Assembly: GCF_900497695.1 (NCBI RefSeq) | Contig: NZ_UIDD01000010.1 | Coordinates: 744,001-808,000, forward strand | Source of the DNA: Pseudomonas wadenswilerensis | GTDB taxonomy: Bacteria; Pseudomonadota; Gammaproteobacteria; Pseudomonadales; Pseudomonadaceae | DNA length: 64,000 bases | Direction of reading: 5' to 3' | Program-made: the position numbers and the translations under genes | Part shown: positions 26,533 through 34,600 of the stretch, in pieces | Layout of the letters: every line of letters begins with the position of its first letter | Numbering within the stretch: the stretch's first letter is position 1 | Notes under the pieces: model-generated | Seen by the model: the letters and a program-made list of their open reading frames with translations, nothing else | What the model was told of the DNA's origin: nothing | Database searches by the model: none

Positions 26533-27942
26533 TCAGAGCGGCTTGCCGCGATTACCGTGCTGGCTGACGAAGGCCTGAACGGCTTTCAGGTCATTGGCCA
26601 GTACCGTGCATTTTTCTTCGCGGGCGAACAGGTCGCTCAGGTGCGCAGGCAATTCCAGGGCCTTGCCGACCCCGGCCTTCTCCACCGCTTCCGGGAACTT
26701 GACCGGGTGCGCGGTGCCCAGCACCACCATTGGCGTATCCAGGCTGCGGCGGCACTCGCGACCGGCCTTGACGCCGATCGCGGTGTGCGGGTCGAGCACT
26801 TCGCCAGTCTGGGCAAAGACTTCGGCGATGGTTTCGCAAGTCTGCGCGTCATCGACGGCCAGCGAATCGAACAGCTTGCGCGCTTCGGTCCAGCGGTCTT
26901 CTTCGACGCTGAAGCCGCCACCCTGCTTGAAGTTGTCCATCAGGCCGGCAATGGCCGCGCCGTTGCGACCGTGCAGGTCGAACAGCAGGCGTTCGAAGTT
27001 CGACGAAACCATGATGTCCATGGACGGCGACAGGGTCGCGTGCAGGGTTTCCTTGACGTACTGGTTGCCGCTCATGAAGCGGTGCAGGATGTCATTGCGG
27101 TTGGTGGCGACGATCAGCTGGCTGATCGGCAGGCCCATGTTGCGCGCCAGGTAGCCGGCAAAGATGTCGCCGAAGTTGCCGGTCGGTACCGAGAACGCCA
27201 CCGAACGCGCCGGGCCGCCCAACTGCAGGGCTGCGTGGAAGTAGTAAACGATCTGGGCCATGATCCGCGCCCAGTTGATCGAGTTCACCGCCACCAGGCG
27301 AGTGCCCTTGAGGAAGCCCTGGTCAGCAAAGCTGGCCTTGACCATTTCCTGGCAGTCGTCGAAGTTGCCTTCGATGGCGATGTTGTGGATGTTCTCGCCG
27401 AAGATGGTGGTCATCTGCCGGCGCTGAACTTCCGACACGCGCTGGTGCGGATGGAGGATGAAGATGTCGACGTTGTCGCAACGGCGGCAACCTTCGATGG
27501 CCGCAGAGCCGGTGTCACCGCTGGTGGCGCCGATGATCACCACGCGCTCGCCACGCTTGGCCAGCACATGGTCGAGCAGGCGGCCGAGCAGTTGCAGGGC
27601 GAAGTCCTTGAAAGCCAGGGTCGGGCCGTGGAACAGTTCCAGCACCCATTCGTTGCTGTTCAGCTGACGCAGCGGCGCGACCGCGGTGTGGGCGAACTCG
27701 CCGTAGGTTTCTTCGAGAATCTTCTTGAAATCGGCATCGGCGATGCTGCCGGTGACGAACGGGCGCATCACCCGGAAGGCCAGTTCGTGGTACGGCAGGC
27801 CGGCCCAGGAAGCGATTTCTTCCTGGGTGAAACGCGGCAGGTTTTCTGGCACGTACAGGCCGCCGTCGCTGGCAAGGCCTGCCAGCAGCACGTCTTCAAA
27901 GTTCAGGGCCGGTGCCTGGCCGCGGGTACTGATGTAGCGCAT
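26533..27942 (-). CDS. thrC: Threonine synthase
   Basis: PLP enzyme making threonine from O-phosphohomoserine; 469 aa, normal for the long (E. coli-like) class. Recognisable are the N-terminal MRYISTRGQAPALNFEDVLLAGLASDGGLYVPE, the PLP-Lys segment HGPTLAFKDFALQLLG and the phosphate-binding GATSGDTGSAAIEG. It lies directly downstream of hom on the same strand with a repeat-containing spacer, and is followed by a strong terminator. Cytoplasmic, last step of threonine synthesis. Confidence 0.97.
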   Translation of the reverse strand: MRYISTRGQAPALNFEDVLLAGLASDGGLYVPENLPRFTQEEIASWAGLPYHELAFRVMRPFVTGSIADADFKKILEETYGEFAHTAVAPLRQLNSNEWVLELFHGPTLAFKDFALQLLGRLLDHVLAKRGERVVIIGATSGDTGSAAIEGCRRCDNVDIFILHPHQRVSEVQRRQMTTIFGENIHNIAIEGNFDDCQEMVKASFADQGFLKGTRLVAVNSINWARIMAQIVYYFHAALQLGGPARSVAFSVPTGNFGDIFAGYLARNMGLPISQLIVATNRNDILHRFMSGNQYVKETLHATLSPSMDIMVSSNFERLLFDLHGRNGAAIAGLMDNFKQGGGFSVEEDRWTEARKLFDSLAVDDAQTCETIAEVFAQTGEVLDPHTAIGVKAGRECRRSLDTPMVVLGTAHPVKFPEAVEKAGVGKALELPAHLSDLFAREEKCTVLANDLKAVQAFVSQHGNRGKPL

Positions 27943-27962
27943 TTTTGCAAACCTTCGGTTTG

Positions 27963-28044
27963 AGCTTCAAGCTTCAAGCTTCAAGCTGCAAGTCACCGCA
28001 GTCCCGCTGTGATCTTGCAGCTTGTAGCTTGCCGCTTGCCGCTG
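27963..28044. repeat. Heptad repeat and hairpin between hom and thrC
   Basis: Three perfect direct copies of AGCTTCA (27963-27983) are followed by AGCTGCA. A complementary block CTTGCAGCTTGTAGCT at 28014-28029 can pair with 27977-27992 with one mismatch, and a GCTTGCC-type repeat continues to 28044. The structure fills the whole spacer between hom and thrC. Such heptad families recur between Pseudomonas genes as far as I recall. Confidence 0.75.
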
Positions 28045-28047
28045 TTG

Positions 28048-29352
28048 TCAGTTGAGTTGTTCGACGCGGATACGCACCACGTTGCCGACCACATCCTGCA
28101 GGGCTTCCAGGGCGGTGATGGCATCATTCATGCGCTGTTCGACCACTCGATGAGTGAGCAGGATCATGGGCACCAGGCCGTCCTGTTCCTCGACTTCCTT
28201 CTGCATGATCGATTCGATGTTGATGCCGCGCTCGGAGAGGATGCTCGCCACCTGGGCCAGCACGCCCGGATGATCCTTGGCCTGGATGCGCAGGTAGTAG
28301 GCGCTTTCGCAAGCTTCGATCGGCAGGATCGGGTGGGCCGACAGCGAGTCTGGCTGGAAGGCCAGGTGCGGTACACGGTTCTCCGGGTCGGAGGTCATGG
28401 CGCGAACCACGTCGACCAGGTCAGCCACCACCGACGAAGCGGTCGGTTCCATGCCGGCGCCGGCGCCGTAGAACAAGGTGGAACCGGCAGCGTCACCGTT
28501 GACCATCACTGCGTTCATCACGCCATTGACGTTGGCGATCAGGCGATCGGCCGGGATCAGCGTCGGGTGCACGCGCAGTTCGATGCCGTTGGCAGTGCTG
28601 CGGGCCACGCCCAGGTGCTTGATGCGGTAGCCCAGCGCTTCGGCGTAGTTCACGTCAGCGGTGGTCAGCTGGGTGATGCCTTCGGTGTAGGCCTTGTCGA
28701 ACTGCAGCGGGATACCAAAGGCGATGGACGCCAGGATGGTCAGCTTGTGCGCGGCATCGATGCCTTCGACGTCGAAGGTCGGATCGGCTTCGGCGTAACC
28801 CAGGGCCTGGGCTTCGGCCAGCACGTCGGGGAACGCACGGCCTTTTTCACGCATTTCGGTGAGGATGAAGTTGCCGGTGCCGTTGATGATCCCGGCCACC
28901 CAGTTGATACGGTTGGCCGAGAGACCTTCGCGGATCGCCTTGATCACCGGGATACCGCCGGCTACGGCCGCTTCGAAAGCGACGATGACGCCCTTCTCGC
29001 GAGCCTTGGCGAAAATCTCGTTGCCGTGCACGGCAATCAGCGCCTTGTTGGCGGTGACCACGTGCTTGCCGTTGTCGATGGCCTTGAGCACCAGTTCGCG
29101 GGCGATGGTGTAGCCGCCGATCAGCTCGATGACAATGTCGATTTCCGGGTTCGTTGCGACCTCGAACACATCAGCGGTAATGGGGGTACCGGTAATCTGG
29201 CAATTCGGGTTTGGCGAACGCATGGCAATCTGTGCCACTTCAATACCACGCCCGGCACGGCGGGCGATCTCCTCGGCGTTACGCTGAAGTACATTGAAGG
29301 TACCGCCACCGACGGTCCCCAACCCACAGATGCCTACTTTGACCGGTTTCAC
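28048..29352 (-). CDS. hom: Homoserine dehydrogenase
   Basis: 434 aa from the GTG at 29352 (MKPVKVGICGLGTVGGGTF), preceded by GGGGAG; upstream in-frame codons do not match the family. It reduces aspartate semialdehyde to homoserine. The NAD(P)-binding Rossmann motif GLGTVGGG is at residues 9-16, the catalytic domain includes GIINGTGNFILTEM, and an ACT regulatory domain occupies about 350-430 (YYLRIQAKDHPGVLAQVASILSERGINI). The ACT domain implies feedback control by threonine. It heads the hom-thrC pair. Confidence 0.96.
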   Translation of the reverse strand: MKPVKVGICGLGTVGGGTFNVLQRNAEEIARRAGRGIEVAQIAMRSPNPNCQITGTPITADVFEVATNPEIDIVIELIGGYTIARELVLKAIDNGKHVVTANKALIAVHGNEIFAKAREKGVIVAFEAAVAGGIPVIKAIREGLSANRINWVAGIINGTGNFILTEMREKGRAFPDVLAEAQALGYAEADPTFDVEGIDAAHKLTILASIAFGIPLQFDKAYTEGITQLTTADVNYAEALGYRIKHLGVARSTANGIELRVHPTLIPADRLIANVNGVMNAVMVNGDAAGSTLFYGAGAGMEPTASSVVADLVDVVRAMTSDPENRVPHLAFQPDSLSAHPILPIEACESAYYLRIQAKDHPGVLAQVASILSERGINIESIMQKEVEEQDGLVPMILLTHRVVEQRMNDAITALEALQDVVGNVVRIRVEQLN

Positions 29353-29431
29353 TGTGAACTCCCCATGAAACGACCGGCTGGCAGCCGATCGTGAAACTGC
29401 CGCCACCCCAAGGTGACGGCTTCAGATTGAA

Positions 29432-30160
29432 TTACTTGGCCAGGGCCAGCTTGGCCACTTGCGGTGCCGGCTGGTAGCCCGGAATCACCTGGCCGTTTTC
29501 CAGGACGATGGCCGGCGTACCGTTGACGCCGATCGACTGGCCCAGGGCGAACTGCTTGCCGACCGGGTTGGCGCACTTGGCGGCCTTGATTTCCTTGCCG
29601 TCGATCATCTTGTCCAGCGCCGCCTTGCGGTCGCTCGAGCACCAGACCGCCTGCAACTGCTCGTCACCCGGCGAACCCAGGCCCTGACGCGGGAAGGCGA
29701 CGTAGCGCACTTCGATACCGCGACGGTTGAGCTCAGGCACTTCGGCGTGCAGCTTGTGGCAGTACGGGCAGGTGGTGTCGGTAAACACCGTGATGTGCGA
29801 CTTGGTTTCGCCCTTGGCAGGATAAACCACCATCTCGGCCGCTGGAATGGCATTAATAGTCTTGGCGATGGCCTGTCGTTCGGTCTTCTCGGTCAGGTTG
29901 ACCGGCTTGCCGTCCTGGATCTGGAACAGGTAGCCCTGCATGACGAACTGGCCGTCGGCGCTGGCGTACAGCACGCGGCCGCCTTCGAGCTTGACTTCAT
30001 ACAGACCGTTGAGCGGGCTGGTGGCAACGCTGTCGACCGGCACGCCCAGTTCCAGGGACTGCAGGGTCTTGCGGATCGCCTGCTCGGCGTTGTCGGTGGC
30101 AGCGGCAAAAGTACTGACCAGCGCCAGGGCGGCGGCGGCGAAAATCTGGGTCACGCGCAT
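29432..30160 (-). CDS. dsbC: Periplasmic disulfide isomerase DsbC
   Basis: 242 aa from the ATG at 30160 (MRVTQIFAAAALALVS), with a signal peptide ending near residue 21 (FAAATDN). The N-terminal dimerisation domain is followed by a thioredoxin fold with the active site TTCPYCHKLH. It shuffles wrong disulfides in exported proteins. It lies upstream of hom with a 79-bp gap. In P. aeruginosa, as I recall, xerD is its neighbour; here the Rhs cassette separates the two. Confidence 0.96.
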   Translation of the reverse strand: MRVTQIFAAAALALVSTFAAATDNAEQAIRKTLQSLELGVPVDSVATSPLNGLYEVKLEGGRVLYASADGQFVMQGYLFQIQDGKPVNLTEKTERQAIAKTINAIPAAEMVVYPAKGETKSHITVFTDTTCPYCHKLHAEVPELNRRGIEVRYVAFPRQGLGSPGDEQLQAVWCSSDRKAALDKMIDGKEIKAAKCANPVGKQFALGQSIGVNGTPAIVLENGQVIPGYQPAPQVAKLALAK

Positions 30161-30338
30161 GGGAACTCCTGAAGGCGGACAGGGGGCCGGATGCAGCACG
30201 CCCGTACTGAAAACGGGGTGTCATTGCGGCCCTCGGTGCAAACCGCCCAAGCCTACCACAGAAGCGGCGGCGGTCGGAGGCGTGCTCGATCGGGAGCGCA
30301 AGGCTGCGTGCGCCAGCGGTCAGCGTCTACCTCAGCTA

Positions 30339-30617
30339 TCAATCACCGTCTGCCAGCAAGACCTCATCTGCATCACTGGAGACTTTCAGAAAATCAACAA
30401 AAGCAAACACATCGCGATCAATGTCCTGTAACAGCAGCGCAATCAACATCTTCTGCTGCCTGGGATAAATCCTGGATCGCCCATAAGGATCGATATAAAG
30501 CCCCGTCTTTTCACGCAATTCAATAAATGCGCCCTGCACACGCTTCACCTCAGCGTCACTCAGTTGAAGGTAGGGCTTGTCGCTCAGTACATCCGACAGA
30601 TAGGAGATGTCCAGCAT
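30339..30617 (-). CDS. Hypothetical protein, possible orphan immunity
   Basis: 92 aa (MLDISYLSDVLSDKPYLQLSDAEVKRVQGAFIELREKT... by position 1-39, ending VLLADGD). It is acidic and helical with no signal peptide or membrane segment. I do not recognise the family. It is the last gene downstream of the Rhs toxin on the same strand, in AT-richer DNA than its neighbours. That is where unpaired immunity genes accumulate after toxin-tail exchange; the role is inferred only from place. Confidence 0.55.
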   Translation of the reverse strand: MLDISYLSDVLSDKPYLQLSDAEVKRVQGAFIELREKTGLYIDPYGRSRIYPRQQKMLIALLLQDIDRDVFAFVDFLKVSSDADEVLLADGD

Positions 30618-30756
30618 TTTAAAAACCTTAGCCTTTACTTAAACCAACCGAAACGGCGGCATCTGCAGAAGATGCCAATAGATAATCTACAGCCAGGAAT
30701 TGAACTATATTAATCTCCCAATATTCGGCAACGGCTACTCACCCAGCCCGCTACAG

Positions 30757-31077
30757 CTAAACCACGTCAACCACCTCAACCACCTCAACCACTGCAACGT
30801 ACCGTCCGCCTTCATACACGCTCAAAGAATGTCCTTTTCTTAATAGAGAGGATGGCGCGCTCTCCACTAGAAAATAGGCTTTACCAAGACCGGTTCTGCT
30901 ACCGACATCTTCTGTATTGCGTTCTATTTCCAACACTAGGCTCCAGTTCGTCTCTATCCCTGATTCATTTTTAAGCAGGTCGGTCGTAACGTAGTAGGGC
31001 GTCTTGTCAGGCAGGACGGCTTTACCGCCTAAATGCTCATCAGTCCAATGCACTGCGACCTCCACCGTCTTTCTCAT
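30757..31077 (-). CDS. Hypothetical protein with VVE-repeat C-terminus, possible orphan immunity
   Basis: 106 aa from the ATG at 31077 (MRKTVEVAVHWTDEHLGGK), with GGAGG 8 nt upstream; a GTG at 31092 is less likely. Middle segments (YYVTTDLLKNESGIETNWSL) are moderately polar. The C-terminus is VAVVEVVEVVDVV, coded by tandem 9-bp units of GTGGTTGAG type. Family not recognised. Its place between two other small genes downstream of an Rhs toxin suggests an immunity-like or remnant gene. Confidence 0.55.
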   Translation of the reverse strand: MRKTVEVAVHWTDEHLGGKAVLPDKTPYYVTTDLLKNESGIETNWSLVLEIERNTEDVGSRTGLGKAYFLVESAPSSLLRKGHSLSVYEGGRYVAVVEVVEVVDVV

Positions 31078-31136
31078 ATCTCCAGCCTCCACAGGCTATC
31101 CGGCGAGCCCGCTTTGGTTCGACTTTTGAGCAGTAC

Positions 31137-31661
31137 TCAGGTCGATTGGGCGCGGCGTAGAACAGCGCGCAGTTGATTCGCCAATTCACCTGCTTCCCGG
31201 TAGCTAAAGTCGCCACTGCAAACAGCACGGGAGGTGCCCTTCAAGTCGGCGAAAACCAGATCCTGCTCAGGGGTTTCCAACCTCCAAATGACGCGTCCGA
31301 AGGTGTGTTTACGTCGATGAGAAAACACCAGGAAATCGTCGAACAAAGTGCCACAGGTTAGAAAAAACGGCCTGGCGCGCTCACTGAAATCCTCAGTTTC
31401 TTCCTCATCGAACGAAGAAAGATCCTTTTCCAGCAAGGCGAAAGTCTGCGAGACACTTGGGGAGTCGTAGCACTCAGGCAGGCCTGGCTTACGCAGCAAG
31501 TCCTCAAGGCAACCCAGCAGATAACCTTCGAAGTAGATCAGATCCTCCAACGACCCCAGCGGCTGATTACTGAACCAGAATCGAGCATGCCCCATCAGTT
31601 CGACACTGTCGGTCAGGACATACTCGATGGCGATCGATGCTTTGTTGCCGATGAGTTTCAT
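31137..31661 (-). CDS. Putative immunity protein of the Rhs toxin
   Basis: 174 aa, start ATG at 31661 overlapping the rhs stop as TGATG, the tight coupling expected of a cognate immunity gene. It has no signal peptide, so it would act in the cytoplasm. Segments are KLIGNKASIAIEYVLTDSVE, HARFWFSNQPLGSLEDLIYFEGYLLGCLEDLL and WRLETPEQDLVFADLKG. The N-terminal pattern (beta strands and a central helix) is like the Imm families seen beside polymorphic toxins, but I cannot name one with confidence. Confidence 0.75.
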   Translation of the reverse strand: MKLIGNKASIAIEYVLTDSVELMGHARFWFSNQPLGSLEDLIYFEGYLLGCLEDLLRKPGLPECYDSPSVSQTFALLEKDLSSFDEEETEDFSERARPFFLTCGTLFDDFLVFSHRRKHTFGRVIWRLETPEQDLVFADLKGTSRAVCSGDFSYREAGELANQLRAVLRRAQST

Positions 31662-34600
31662 CAGAGTGCACAGCCTTTGAGATTTCTGGCAAATTTTGGA
31701 ACATTGCGCCTATCAATGGCTCGGGGACGTCCATTGATGTCAAGCCCATCAGTTGAACCATTCCAGTGGAATGGTTTTGTACCATCGGGTGCGCTGCTTT
31801 GAAAGCGATGCCATTCGGCCTTCTTCCCCTCGCCCACCTTGGTCCAGCGAGTTTTTGGATCATCAGGATCGGCAACACTGTTCTTGAACAGCGCTTCATG
31901 CTGTTCTGGCAGGATGCTCTTCGACGAATTGAAAGGTACCTTACGATCAGCCATGTAACCCGGATAGTGGTGGCCCGGGTTTTCATAGACTGCTTCAAGC
32001 CCCCAGGGATCTATCCAGCCAGTGGGGTTCGGGGCGTACTGATAAAGGTTAATCCCGCCAGCCAACCCAATCGGGTCTGGCTGCGTGAACCGCCCGATAT
32101 CCGGGTCATAAAACCGGAACGTGTTGTAGTGCAGGCCCGTCTCACGGTCCAGATACTGGCCCTGAAACCTGAGGTTCTGTTCCTCGATGAAATGCGCCTC
32201 GCGCACTTCCTGCAGGGTATTGCCCCAGACCTGATACCGCGCCTGCCAGACTGCTTCGCCACTGTCATCCGTCAGCTGTTCGGGCAGGCCATTGAGATCG
32301 TTATGGTAGTAGCGCACCTGTTGGTGCAGCCCCGTGCCGTCAACCCGCGCCAATGGCTCGTGACTGCCTTCAACATACAGGTACAGGCTGGTCTGGCTGT
32401 ATCGATGCTCCTGTAGCAAGCGCAGGCCATCCCAGGCGAAGCGGGTCTGGTCGAGCAGATTGCCCTGATCGTCGTATTCGCTTTTCTCGACACGCCGCCC
32501 TAGCGGGTCGTAGCGCATGTTCAGCACTCGCTTACGACCGCCGTGCTGGCTGCGCACCTGGATCAGGCGGTGCTCGGCGTCGTAGCTGAAGTGCTGGATG
32601 CCACGCCGGCTGCTGCGTTTCTCGATCAGGCGGCCGAAGCCGTCGTAGCGATAGCGTTTGTCCTGGTAGGTGAGCACGCGGTTATGGCGCACCAGGCCGA
32701 TGCCGGCTTGCGGCCCATCGAGCAGGTTGGCGGCGGCGTCGTAGGCGAAGGCTTCACTTTGGCCCTGGCCGGCGTCCTGGCTGGCCATGATCCGCCCGCT
32801 GGCATCGTAATGCAGTAATTGCTGGTGCTGGCTACCGGGCTGCTGGTTGAAGCGGCTGATCAGGTTGTCTGCGGGATCGAAGTCGAAACGTTGCTGCACC
32901 GCAGCCGGCAGTTGCGGCGGCTGGTGGTTGGGGCGGCGCAGCCGTGAACGCAAACGACCGCTGCGGTCGTACTCGCTGCGGGTACTGATACGCCCCTGGG
33001 TGCGCAGCACTTCGCGGTGCAGGCGGTCGCGCTCGAAGTCGCTGATCACCTTGCCGTCGAGATTTAGCTGATGCAGGTGACCGCTGCCGTAATACAGCCG
33101 GTTGAGCCAGCGACCATCAGGCAGCTGGCTCTGGATCAGGTTGCCGAGTTCGTCGTAGTGATGCTTCAGCACACCATTGGCACTGTGTTCTTCGACAAGT
33201 TGGCCGAAAGCATCATAAGCGAAGGCCAGTTGTTCGCTGTTGCCCATGTTGTCGGTAAAGCTCACCGCCGTCAGTTGATCGAGAGGGTCATAAGCATACG
33301 AAGCAAGACCATCATCGGTATGCCTTGCGATCAACCGCCCCGCCGCATCCCGCTCCAGCTTGTGGGTGATTGGTTGCTGATGACTGCCATCCGGCGCCGG
33401 GATGAATTGCACCTGGCGGATGTCATCGAGGGCGTCATAGCAAAGGCGCTTGGCACTGCCATCCAGATTCTGCTGCAGCGTCAGGCGATCCCCCAGGTCC
33501 CAGGCAAACCGGTAGGTTTCACCATTTTCATTGGTCAGGGCCTGAAGACGACCGTAGGCATCGTAGGCAAGCTGTACGTTGCGGCCATGGGCATCGATTC
33601 GCTCGCATACCTGACCACGACGGTCATGGCGGTAATGAGTGGGATGCCCGGCCAGGTCGATGTAACGATCCAGCAGGCCGCGCGCATTGTGCAGGTAATG
33701 TTCACTGCGGCCGTCGGGCAGCACCCTTTTGAGCAGCCTTCCCTTATGGTCGTACGAATACTCCATGCGTTCGCCGAGGGCATCGGTGACAGCCTGCAGA
33801 TGCCCGCGCCGGTCATAGCTGAAGCGGGTCGGATACCCTGAGCAATCGACCTGCTCAATCAGCAGGCCCAATTCGTTCCAGCGCAGGTGCTTGTGCTTGC
33901 CCGCCGCATCGATGATCTCCACCACCTGGCCGCGTTCGTCATGGCGGTAGCGGGTGGTGTGGCCCAGCGGGTCGGTTTCGCTGCTGCAGTTGCCGCGCTG
34001 GTCGTAGCGATAGCTCCAGCGCTTGCCGGCCTTGTCGGTCTGTACCCGGGGCAGCGACCAGTGTTCCAGCCACTGGGTCGCCTCGCTGCGGCCCAGTGGG
34101 TCGATGCTTTCGCAGAGGTTGCCGGATTCATCGTACAGATACTGCCATTGCCCGCCCTGCGGGTCGGTCGCGGCCAGTAGCTGGCGTTCGTCGTTCCACT
34201 CGAAATGCCAGGTGTGGCCGAGGGCGTCGGTGTACTGGGTGATCTGGTACTGCGGGTTCCAGTGGCGGCTGCTGACCCGCTGCAGGCCGTCGGTGACCCG
34301 GGTGATGCCGGCTTCGAGGTCGTAGTCGAAGCGGTATTCGTCGCCGTCGTCGGTCCAGTGTCGGGTCACGCGCCAGTCGTCTGCAGCACGAGTCCATTCG
34401 TAGAAGCAGCGCAGGCCGCTGGGCAACTGGTGCTCGACCATGCGCCGGCCCTGGTCATAGGCGAAGCGTCGTTGCACCTGGCCGCTGGCGTCGCGCACTT
34501 CCGCCAGGTCGCCGTTGCCGTCGTAGGCATAGCTGACCAGCAGTTCGCTCGACTCGTCGCGGTACAGGCGCTCGATATGGCTGACCCGTGCCGGCCACTG

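Noticed and set aside
30658..30676. Hairpin GGCATC/GATGCC as a terminator of the orphan gene
   Set aside because: Only a 6-bp stem and no adequate T-run on the minus strand.
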